From an uncultured Clostridia bacterium (GTDB lineage: Bacteria > Bacillota > Clostridia > TANB77 > CAG-508), in NCBI GenBank assembly GCA_944393275.1, contig CALXZQ010000067.1, positions 1 through 5,827 of the forward strand: DNA of 5,827 nucleotides, in the 5' to 3' direction. The notes below the pieces were generated by a model. It was given only the letters and a program-made list of their open reading frames with translations. It was not told where the DNA came from and searched no databases. Below, in pieces: positions 1 through 5,259 of the stretch. Positions within the stretch are counted from its first letter, which is position 1. Every line of letters begins with the position of its first letter. Both the position numbers and the translations under genes were made by a program.

Positions 1-24
1 ATATAAAATATAAAGGAGAATAAA

Positions 25-276
25 ATGATTGAAATTAAATTTATAAAACAAGATAATAAAGCAGTGGCATATGAAGGCAAATCTGAAATTGGAATATGTG
101 AATATGTTGAAAACAAAGATACATGGAATATAATACATACTATAGTAAATAACGATTATCAAGGACAAGGAATTGCAAAAAGATTAGTAGAATGTGTTAT
201 AGATAATGCAAAAAAGAATGGCAAAAAAGTAATAGCAGAATGTTCATATGCTAAGAAAATATTAGATAGAATATAA
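25..276 (+). CDS. Small GNAT-family N-acetyltransferase (YidJ/COG2388-like)
   Basis: This 83-residue protein resembles the short GCN5-related acetyltransferases of the YidJ/COG2388 group, which consist of little more than the acetyl-CoA binding core. The visible signature is H38-T-x-V followed by Y45-Q-G-Q-G-I-A51, the pyrophosphate-binding loop at the start of the main helix. Downstream, G66-K-K-V-I and C73-x-Y-A-K-K match the last strand and the C-x-Y motif typical of this group. Family members are commonly about 90 residues, so this one is at the short end and may lack a few C-terminal residues. The ATG at 25 is supported by an AAGGAGAA ribosome site at 13-20. The substrate of this family is generally unknown, and I infer none here. 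The gene stands alone, 80 bp before the next gene. Confidence 0.85.
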   Translation: MIEIKFIKQDNKAVAYEGKSEIGICEYVENKDTWNIIHTIVNNDYQGQGIAKRLVECVIDNAKKNGKKVIAECSYAKKILDRI

Positions 277-298
277 GGAATAAGCAAACTATAGATTA

Positions 299-327
299 TT
301 GTAACTAAGCATAAACAGACGTATATA
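299..327 (+). promoter_or_regulatory. Putative sigma-A promoter for the FlaR-like kinase/response regulator pair
   Basis: A TTGTAA hexamer at 299-304 and a TATATA hexamer at 322-327 are separated by 17 bp, the preferred spacing for vegetative promoters. This would place transcription start near 334, upstream of the AGGAG ribosome site at 344-348 and the ATG at 357. Chance matches are common in such AT-rich DNA, so this rests on spacing and position only. The gap 277-356 shows no terminator hairpin. Confidence 0.45.
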
Positions 328-356
328 AAAGTAATATTAAAACAGGAGAAATTTAA

Positions 357-860
357 ATGGAAAAGATAATAGTAATTGGATGCCCAGGAGCGGGGAAAAG
401 TACATTTGCTCAAAAATTAGAAAAACTTATAAATATCCCTTTATATCATTTAGATATGATATGGCATAAACCAGATAGAACTAATATATCAAAAGATGAA
501 TTTGATAAAAAGGTAGGCGAAATAATAAAACAAGACAAATGGATTATAGATGGAAATTACCAACGTACTTTAGAAATGCGCTTTAAAGCATGTGATACAA
601 TATTTTTAATGGACCTTCCAGTGGAATTATGTATAGAAGGAGCTAAAGGTCGCATTGGTAAGAAAAGGGGAGATCTACCTTGGCTTGAAGAAAGTTTTGA
701 TAAGGAATTTGAACAATTTATATTAGATTTTCCAAAAGAGAAGTTACCAAAAATATATGAATTGCTAGAAAAATATAAAGATAATAAAAATATCATTATT
801 TTTAAATCTAGAGAAGAAGCGGATAAGTACTTACAAAATTACAATAAGGGAGATGAATAA
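357..860 (+). CDS. P-loop kinase-like protein (FlaR / adenylate kinase-like)
   Basis: This 167-residue cytoplasmic protein is of the kind often annotated as 'topology modulation protein FlaR' or adenylate kinase-like. It has a Walker A motif at G8-C-P-G-A-G-K-S-T16 directly after the first strand. The family hallmarks follow: L32-D-x-x-W36, then W62-I-I-D-G-N-Y68, then R75 and a second strand ending F83-L-M-D-L-P88. A basic, lid-like segment (R98 through K103-R-G-D-L-P-W) matches the nucleotide-kinase fold. These features predict NTP binding and phosphotransfer, but the acceptor substrate is not established for the family. The FlaR name comes from an old topology phenotype and should not be read as DNA binding. 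The start is supported by AGGAG at 344-348. The TAA stop shares its last base with the ATG of the response regulator, so the two are co-transcribed and probably translationally coupled. Confidence 0.85.
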   Translation: MEKIIVIGCPGAGKSTFAQKLEKLINIPLYHLDMIWHKPDRTNISKDEFDKKVGEIIKQDKWIIDGNYQRTLEMRFKACDTIFLMDLPVELCIEGAKGRIGKKRGDLPWLEESFDKEFEQFILDFPKEKLPKIYELLEKYKDNKNIIIFKSREEADKYLQNYNKGDE

Positions 861-1522
861 TGGAAACAATACTTGTTGTAGAAGATGATTTAGACATACA
901 TAATTTGCTAAAAGATGTATTAGAAGAAGCAGGGTATAAGGTTTTAAATGCCTATTCTGGAACTGAGGCACTAATGATTATAGAAAAAGAAGAAGTAGAC
1001 CTTATATTACTAGACTTAATGCTACCTGGATTAAATGGAGAAGAAATTATAAAAAGAATAAAAAATATACCTATTATAGTATTAAGTGCAAAAATATCTC
1101 AAGAAGATAAAGTGAATACACTTTTGGAAGGAGCAAATGACTATATAACAAAACCATTTAATAAGGAGGAACTTTTAGCAAGAATAAAAGTACAATTAAG
1201 AATTAGAGAATATAAAAACAATGTTTCTGAATTAAAATATAAAGATATGATATTAAAACAAGATGAGCATACTTTATTTATTGAAGGAAAGCCAATACAT
1301 TTAACTAAAACAGAATACGCAATAGTAAAACAATTATTATTAAATCCAAAACAAGTTATAGCAAAAAGTAAAATGCTTGATTTAATAAGTGAAGATACAT
1401 TAGATTGTGATGAAAATTCTTTAAAAGTACATATTAGTAATATAAGAAATAAAATAAAAAAGATTACAAATACTGAATATATAGAATCAGTATGGGGAAT
1501 AGGATTTAAACTTTGCGAATAA
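860..1522 (+). CDS. OmpR/PhoB-family response regulator
   Basis: This 220-residue DNA-binding response regulator is the output half of a two-component system. Residues 1-115 form the receiver: acidic pocket E8-D9-D10, phospho-acceptor D52 in the L-L-D-L-M-L-P-G context, switch residue S76, and K98 in the conserved K-P-F motif. Residues about 122-220 form an OmpR-type winged helix, recognisable from L-T-K-T-E-Y before the recognition region, H-I-S-N-I-R-N-K-I, and the wing V-W-G-I-G-F. The length is normal for the family. The ATG overlaps the previous stop (TAATG), and GGAG at 849-852 is 7 nt upstream. The likely partner kinase lies downstream of the transporter genes (3339-4223), so regulator and kinase flank the transporter. 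The likely target is the set of direct repeats immediately downstream at 1527-1572. All key phosphorylation residues are intact. Confidence 0.95.
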   Translation: METILVVEDDLDIHNLLKDVLEEAGYKVLNAYSGTEALMIIEKEEVDLILLDLMLPGLNGEEIIKRIKNIPIIVLSAKISQEDKVNTLLEGANDYITKPFNKEELLARIKVQLRIREYKNNVSELKYKDMILKQDEHTLFIEGKPIHLTKTEYAIVKQLLLNPKQVIAKSKMLDLISEDTLDCDENSLKVHISNIRNKIKKITNTEYIESVWGIGFKLCE

Positions 1523-1526
1523 AAAA

Positions 1527-1572
1527 TATTAACTAAATCTTTACTATTTCTTAACCAATATCTTAACCATTA
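1527..1572 (+). promoter_or_regulatory. Four tandem operator boxes, probable response-regulator binding site
   Basis: Four direct repeats start at 1527, 1538, 1549 and 1561: TATTAACTAAA, TCTTTACTATT, TCTTAACCAATA and TCTTAACCATTA. The last two agree at 11 of 12 positions, and the shared pattern is about TCTTAACYAWT. Spacings of 11, 11 and 12 bp put all boxes on one face of the helix, the arrangement OmpR-family regulators use to bind as head-to-tail dimers. The gene just upstream encodes such a regulator and the gene just downstream is the ABC ATPase. That the regulator binds here is inference. Confidence 0.65.
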
Positions 1573-1577
1573 GTTGA

Positions 1578-1583
1578 TAAAAT
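1578..1583 (+). promoter_or_regulatory. Putative -10 element of the transporter-kinase promoter
   Basis: TAAAAT lies just after the last operator box and would start transcription near 1590, upstream of the AAAGGAGAAGG ribosome site at 1594-1604. No TTGACA-like -35 hexamer sits at proper spacing. The operator boxes occupy that place, as expected of a promoter that needs an activator. GATAAT at 1587-1592 is an alternative, but it would leave almost no leader before the ribosome site. Confidence 0.35.
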
Positions 1584-1606
1584 TCTGATAATGAAAGGAG
1601 AAGGTT

Positions 1607-2521
1607 ATGGAATATATATTAGAAACAAATAATCTTGAAAAAAGATATAAAAAGTTTAAAGTAATAAGTAATCTTAATATGCATATACCTAAAGGAGCAA
1701 TTTATGGACTTATTGGCAAAAACGGTGCAGGAAAGACAACATTAATTAGAGTACTTTGTGGACTTCAAAAACCAACAGGAGGGAATTATTCTATTTATGG
1801 CATTTCAAATGAGAGCAAAGAAATAATAAAAACAAGAAAAAGAATAGGAGCGATTATAGAAGTACCATCTCTATGTTATGATATGTCAGCAATAGATAAT
1901 CTAAAAGAATATGCAAAAATTATAGGAAATCCAAGTCTAGATAATTTAGGAGAGATTTTAAATTTAGTTGGATTAGAGGGAACAGGAAAAAAGCATGTTA
2001 AAAATTTTTCTTTAGGAATGAAACAAAGACTAGGAATTGCAATTACATTAGTTGGAAATCCGGATTTTTTAATATTAGATGAACCTATTAATGGGTTAGA
2101 CCCAGAAGGAATTATTGAAATAAGAGAATTAATTCTAAGGCTAAATAAAGAAAACGGAATTACATTTTTGATCTCTAGCCATTATTTAGATGAATTATCT
2201 AAAATTGCAACTTGTTATGGTTTTATAGACCAATCAAGAATAGTTAAAGAAATATCTAAAAAAGAATTGGAAGAAAGCTTAAGAAAAAGAATTACAATAA
2301 ATGTAAGTAACATAAAAGAATGTGTTAAATATTTAGAAGAAAATAAAGTCAAATATGAAGTTATCTCAAATGAGGTAATTGATATATATCAAAAAATAAA
2401 TATCTCAGATATGATTATTGCACTTTCTAAAAGAGATTGTATTGTTAATGAATATCAAGAAAAAGGTGAATCTCTAGAAAACTACTATCTAAATTTGATA
2501 GGAGGTGCAGAAAATGTATAA
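1607..2521 (+). CDS. ABC transporter ATP-binding protein (BcrA/LanF-type)
   Basis: This 304-residue ATPase subunit should couple ATP hydrolysis to the adjacent membrane protein, probably to expel or detach a membrane-active compound. Motifs in order: Walker A G37-K-N-G-A-G-K-T-T45; an E-loop at E85 (I-I-E-V-P) in place of the usual Q-loop glutamine; signature S135-L-G-M-K-Q-R141; Walker B ending L-I-L-D158-E159-P; D-loop G163-L-D-P166; and switch histidine H192 in S-S-H. The E-loop and the S-L-G-M-K-Q-R signature are typical of the bacitracin-resistance (BcrA) and lantibiotic-immunity (LanF) branch. About 90 C-terminal residues beyond the ATPase core are of unassigned function. The ATG follows AAAGGAGAAGG at 1594-1604, and the 3' end overlaps the permease start by 8 bp. 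The transported compound cannot be deduced; peptide antibiotic resistance is an inference from family. Confidence 0.93.
   Translation: MEYILETNNLEKRYKKFKVISNLNMHIPKGAIYGLIGKNGAGKTTLIRVLCGLQKPTGGNYSIYGISNESKEIIKTRKRIGAIIEVPSLCYDMSAIDNLKEYAKIIGNPSLDNLGEILNLVGLEGTGKKHVKNFSLGMKQRLGIAITLVGNPDFLILDEPINGLDPEGIIEIRELILRLNKENGITFLISSHYLDELSKIATCYGFIDQSRIVKEISKKELEESLRKRITINVSNIKECVKYLEENKVKYEVISNEVIDIYQKINISDMIIALSKRDCIVNEYQEKGESLENYYLNLIGGAENV
2501..2506 (+). promoter_or_regulatory. Ribosome binding site fixing the permease start at 2514
   Basis: GGAGGT at 2501-2506 is a near-perfect Shine-Dalgarno sequence lying 7 nt before the ATG at 2514. The upstream in-frame GTG at 2505 overlaps this site and cannot be served by it, so the shorter reading is preferred. 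Confidence 0.8.
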
Positions 2522-3329
2522 ATTATTAAGGGCTGGTTTTTTTAGATTAAAAAAGGATATTATATTTTGGTTATTTATGTTTTTAACTATTGGAATAGCA
2601 GGATTCACATTATTTAGATATACATCTAATGAAGGGGTACATTTAGATAAAATCGTGAATGAGTTTATAATGTATATAGGACTTTTTATAGCAATATTTG
2701 TAAGTATTTTCATTGGAAAAGAACACTCACAAGGAATTATAAGGAATAAAATTATAGTAGGACATAGTAGAATCTCAATTTTTTTAGCAAATCTTATTAT
2801 TAGTATAATAGCCTCTATTTTATGCGAAATTGTGTATTTAGTATTAGTATTTTTAATTGGTATTCCTTTATTTGGGCAAATGCAGATGCCATTATCTCAA
2901 TTTGCAATGTTACTATTAAATGCTGTTTTAGTCATCATATCATTTTGCTCTATTTTTAACTTCATATCTATGATATGCTCTGAAATAACAGTATCAACAA
3001 CAATATGTATAATTCTTTTTATAACAATGTATGTAGTACAAGCTTCATTCTCTTTGACTGCAAATACTGATAAATATATAAATCATACTTTTACAGATGA
3101 AAATGGTGTTTCTCATATTATAAGCCAAGAACTTGATCCAAACTATCCAGGTGATGAAAAAGTTAAACAAGCAAAAATGATTTATCTTTCAATTCCACAA
3201 GGACAGGCTATGGAAATTGGAAATAATGATTTAGACAATTTAAAACAAATGCCTATCTATTCTATTATTCTAATATGTGCTATAAATATATTGGGAATAT
3301 ATATTTTTTCTAAAAAAGAATTAAAGTAG
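2514..3329 (+). CDS. ABC-2 type transporter permease (BcrB-like)
   Basis: This 271-residue integral membrane protein is the transmembrane partner of the ATPase encoded just before it. I read six hydrophobic spans at about residues 16-34, 51-68, 89-114, 131-154, 159-181 and 248-265. Between spans 2 and 3 is the cytoplasmic motif G68-K-E-H-S-Q-G-I-I-R-N-K with G83-H-S-R, characteristic of bacitracin/lantibiotic-type ABC-2 permeases and probably the contact with the ATPase. A polar loop of about 65 residues (182-247), including P209-N-Y-P-G and I227-P-Q-G-Q, should face outside and could contact ligand. Only one permease gene is present, so the working transporter is probably a homodimer with two ATPases. 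The ATG at 2514 is chosen over the in-frame GTG at 2505 because of GGAGGT at 2501-2506. The gene overlaps the ATPase gene by 8 bp. Confidence 0.9.
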   Translation: MYKLLRAGFFRLKKDIIFWLFMFLTIGIAGFTLFRYTSNEGVHLDKIVNEFIMYIGLFIAIFVSIFIGKEHSQGIIRNKIIVGHSRISIFLANLIISIIASILCEIVYLVLVFLIGIPLFGQMQMPLSQFAMLLLNAVLVIISFCSIFNFISMICSEITVSTTICIILFITMYVVQASFSLTANTDKYINHTFTDENGVSHIISQELDPNYPGDEKVKQAKMIYLSIPQGQAMEIGNNDLDNLKQMPIYSIILICAINILGIYIFSKKELK

Positions 3330-3332
3330 GTG
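3325..3332 (+). promoter_or_regulatory. Ribosome binding site fixing the histidine kinase start at 3339
   Basis: AGTAGGTG at 3325-3332, preceded by A, matches the ideal AAGGAGGTG at 8 of 9 positions. It lies 6 nt before the GTG at 3339. The longest reading begins at the GTG at 3330, which is inside this site and has only a weak purine run before it. Confidence 0.6.
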
Positions 3333-3338
3333 CGTAAA

Positions 3339-4223
3339 GTGAATCTTGTATTATATATTATAATTGCTATAGTAAGCATTATTTGCATATTCTTAATCAT
3401 TAAATTATATCTTATTAAGAAATCAATTAGAGAAATAGAAAAGTCGATAAACTGGATACTGGAAGGAGATACCAACAATTTGCTTACAGTATCATCAGCA
3501 GATACAGATATAAAAAGATTAGCTAACAGTTTAAATATCAAATTAAAAAATTTAAGGAACCAAAAATTACAATATGTAAATGGAAACCAAGAGCTAAAAA
3601 AATCTATAACTAATATCTCTCACGACTTAAGAACACCACTTACCTCTATAAGTGGATATGTAGATTTACTTAAAACTAAAAAGGGAAAAGAGAGACAAGA
3701 AGAATATTTAAATATAATTGATAGAAAAACTAATGATTTAATATTATTAACAGAGCAATTATTTGATTTTTCTAAAACAATGGATATGAGTACAAAAATA
3801 GAAAAAAATAATTTGTGCTTAAATGAGATATTGGAAGAAACTTTAACTAATTATTATATACTCTTTAAAGAAAATAATATAGAACCAAACATAAATATTA
3901 CAGATAAACAAATATATAAAATGGTAGATAGAAATGCAATAATTAGGGTATTTGAAAATATATTATCTAATGTTATTAAATATAGTAATGGAGAATTTAA
4001 TGTAACACTAAATGAGAAAGGAGAAATTATATTTTTAAATAAATCAACAATGTTAGATGCTACAACTGTACAGAAAATCTTTAATAGATATTTTACTGTA
4101 GAGGATGCTAAAGAATCCACAGGACTAGGTCTATCTATTGCGAAACAATTAGTGGAATTAAATAATGGAAATATATCTGCTAAATATATAAATGGGAAAT
4201 TAATTATAAAAATAATATTATAA
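3339..4223 (+). CDS. Sensor histidine kinase with a single membrane span
   Basis: This 294-residue kinase is the presumed partner of the response regulator at 860-1522. One hydrophobic span (about residues 3-25) is followed at once by a charged linker, so there is almost no extracellular domain. The dimerisation/phospho-acceptor box is S94-H95-D-L-R-T-P-L, with H95 the phosphorylated histidine. The N box is R203-V-F-E-N-I-L-S-N211-V-I-K, the F box is I-F248-N-R-Y-F, and the G2 box is T261-G-L-G-L. The usual D-x-G-x-G G1 box is absent; I-I-F-L-N234 stands in its place. From memory this N-for-D change is usual in a Firmicute subfamily linked to BcrA-like transporters, so the protein is probably active. 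The start is GTG 3339, chosen from the ribosome site at 3325-3332; GTG 3330 would add three residues. The gene follows the permease stop directly, in one transcript. Confidence 0.9.
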   Translation: MNLVLYIIIAIVSIICIFLIIKLYLIKKSIREIEKSINWILEGDTNNLLTVSSADTDIKRLANSLNIKLKNLRNQKLQYVNGNQELKKSITNISHDLRTPLTSISGYVDLLKTKKGKERQEEYLNIIDRKTNDLILLTEQLFDFSKTMDMSTKIEKNNLCLNEILEETLTNYYILFKENNIEPNINITDKQIYKMVDRNAIIRVFENILSNVIKYSNGEFNVTLNEKGEIIFLNKSTMLDATTVQKIFNRYFTVEDAKESTGLGLSIAKQLVELNNGNISAKYINGKLIIKIIL

Positions 4224-4230
4224 TAAGAGT

Positions 4231-4260
4231 ATTAGAATGAGAAAATATAATAATTCTAAT
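4231..4260 (+). repeat. Perfect 8-bp inverted repeat after the kinase stop
   Basis: ATTAGAAT at 4231-4238 is the exact reverse complement of ATTCTAAT at 4253-4260, with a 14-nt AT-rich loop. It begins 7 bp after the histidine kinase stop and covers the degraded start of the pseudogene. No T-run follows, so it is not a standard intrinsic terminator. It could stabilise the 3' end of the transcript, or be chance in AT-rich DNA. Confidence 0.35.
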
Positions 4261-4579
4261 GGTAGGAGATTCACATACAGGAAAGACACTTCTTGCAAAA
4301 AGATTTTTAGAATAGTATAAATTTCCTTATTTATCTATAGATTATTTGAAAATAGGATTAATTAGACGTAAAATACCTTATTAACTGTAAAAGATGATGA
4401 TAAATTAACTAATTATTTATGCTAATAATAAAGACTAAAATAGAAAATAGCCCAAATTTAATTATAGAGGTTTCTATATTCATTTTAGCCGTAAAAAAGA
4501 TTCCAAAAAGGAATATTAAAAAAAGATTAAGTATATTTGCTTGATAATGACAGAGAATGATATTAATTTAAATATATAA
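4237..4579 (+). pseudogene. Decayed P-loop kinase gene (adenylate kinase-like/AAA), frameshifted and 3'-truncated
   Basis: No open frame spans this stretch, but its three + frames together spell one protein in order. From about 4247 the frame reads I-I-L-M-V, then a Walker A motif G-D-S-H-T-G-K-T at 4265-4288, then L-L-A-K-R-F-L-E and an in-frame TAG at 4313. The same frame continues Y-K-F-P-Y-L-S-I-D-Y-L-K-I-G-L-I-R. A shift at about 4381 gives L-T-V-K-D-D-D-K-L-T-N-Y-L. A second shift at about 4422 gives I-E-N-S-P-N-L-I-I-E, and a third at about 4472 gives F-Y-I-H-F-S-R-K-K-D. A TAA at 4517 is followed in frame by I-K-Y-I-C-L-I-M-T-E-N up to TAA 4577. The likely old start is ATG 4237, put out of frame by one extra base near 4246. 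The order and motifs fit Firmicute P-loop proteins annotated as adenylate kinase or AAA ATPase, usually nearer 190 residues. The C-terminal third is missing. It is not closely similar to the FlaR-like gene at 357-860. Confidence 0.8.
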
Positions 4580-4580
4580 T
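4575..4580 (+). promoter_or_regulatory. Possible -10 element for the second GNAT gene
   Basis: A consensus TATAAT sits 19 bp before the ATG at 4600 and just ahead of the AAAAGGAG site at 4586-4593. The only -35-like hexamer nearby, ATGACA at 4547-4552, is 22 bp away, which is too far. The leader would also be very short. It is listed because the gene follows a dead gene and needs a transcription source. Confidence 0.25.
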
Positions 4581-4599
4581 ATAGAAAAAGGAGCTAATA

Positions 4600-5235
4600 A
4601 TGATAAATATAAGAAATGAAAAACAAGAAGACTATAGAAAAGTAGAGGAGATAACAAGAAAAGCTTTTTATAATCAATATACTCCAGGATGTACAGAACA
4701 TTATTTAGTGCACATTATGAGAAATCATAATGATTTTATTCCAGAGTTAGATTTTGTAATAGAATTAGATGGACAAGTTATAGGAAATATAATGTATACA
4801 AAAGCGAAACTAGTTGATGAGGATGGAAAAGAAAAGCCAATATTAACATTTGGTCCTGTAAGTATTTTACCAGAGTATCAGAGAAGAGGATATGGAAAAA
4901 TGCTTATAGAAGAATCTTTTAAAAAAGCTATAAATCTTGGATATGATACAATAGTAATATTTGGAAGTCCTAGTAATTATGTAAGTCTAGGATTTAAAAG
5001 TTGCAAGAAATTTAATATATGTATAGAGGGAAAAATATTTCCAGCTGCTATGATGGTAAAAGAGCTTAAAGAGAATACTCTGGATGGTAGAAGATGGATT
5101 TATTATGATAGTCCAGTTATGAAAATTGACGAAAAAAAAGCGGAAGAATATGACAACATGTTAGAAAAAATGGAAAGAAAATATAAACCAAGTCAAGAAG
5201 AATTTTATATCTTAAGCAATTCTACGATAAAATAG
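4600..5235 (+). CDS. GNAT-family N-acetyltransferase (YhbS/COG3153-like)
   Basis: This 211-residue cytoplasmic protein is predicted to transfer an acetyl group from acetyl-CoA to an unknown amine. The GNAT core covers about residues 1-150: an N-terminal I-R-x-E-x-x-E-D-Y segment, the strand F84-G-P-V-S-I-L-P, and the acetyl-CoA loop Q94-R-R-G-Y-G-K100. Then come I-V-I-F-G-S-P-S-N-Y-V-S-L-G-F, the late-core motif typical of YhbS-like proteins. The C-terminal part (F-P-A-A-M-M-V-K-E-L, L-D-G-R-R-W, Y-D-S-P-V) is also characteristic of this group, and the length is normal. The ATG at 4600 is served by AAAAGGAG at 4586-4593. It belongs to a different GNAT subgroup from the short protein at 25-276. 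The gene follows the remains of the pseudogene with 20 bp between them and precedes the next gene by 24 bp, suggesting co-transcription with it. Confidence 0.92.
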   Translation: MINIRNEKQEDYRKVEEITRKAFYNQYTPGCTEHYLVHIMRNHNDFIPELDFVIELDGQVIGNIMYTKAKLVDEDGKEKPILTFGPVSILPEYQRRGYGKMLIEESFKKAINLGYDTIVIFGSPSNYVSLGFKSCKKFNICIEGKIFPAAMMVKELKENTLDGRRWIYYDSPVMKIDEKKAEEYDNMLEKMERKYKPSQEEFYILSNSTIK

Positions 5236-5247
5236 GATTTAGAAAAT

Positions 5248-5252
5248 GGAGA
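5248..5252 (+). promoter_or_regulatory. Ribosome binding site fixing a TTG start at 5260
   Basis: GGAGA at 5248-5252 is 7 nt ahead of TTG 5260. The ATG at 5246 that overlaps this site meets a stop after three codons, so it cannot start a gene. Confidence 0.65.
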
Positions 5253-5259
5253 AATAAAG

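Noticed and set aside
299..318. A weak match to the operator boxes (TTGTAACTAAG followed by ATAAACAG) upstream of the FlaR-like gene, which would imply autoregulation
   Set aside because: Only about 8 of 11 positions agree with the closest box, and there is no clear second repeat at 11-bp spacing. It overlaps a plausible -35 element and is likely chance.
159..413. Minus-strand open frame opposite the first GNAT and the FlaR-like gene start
   Set aside because: It runs antisense over two well-supported genes, has no recognisable motif and has a composition typical of an antisense shadow in AT-rich DNA. The other minus-strand frames (557-796, 2489-2713, 3257-3541, 3854-4120) fail for the same reason.
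1523..1606. Riboswitch or attenuator leader before the ABC ATPase gene
   Set aside because: The gap is only 84 bp and I see no stable stem or terminator. The repeated TTAAC boxes explain its structure better.
4237..4312. A short peptide gene starting at ATG 4237
   Set aside because: In the ATG frame the product is not recognisable. The neighbouring frame carries a clear Walker A motif, so this is the damaged start of the kinase gene.
4500..4514. Hairpin ATTCC-AAAAA-GGAAT that could be an intrinsic terminator
   Set aside because: On the + strand no T-run follows. On the - strand a T-run does follow, but there is no minus-strand gene to end. It lies inside the decayed kinase coding sequence and is explained by that.
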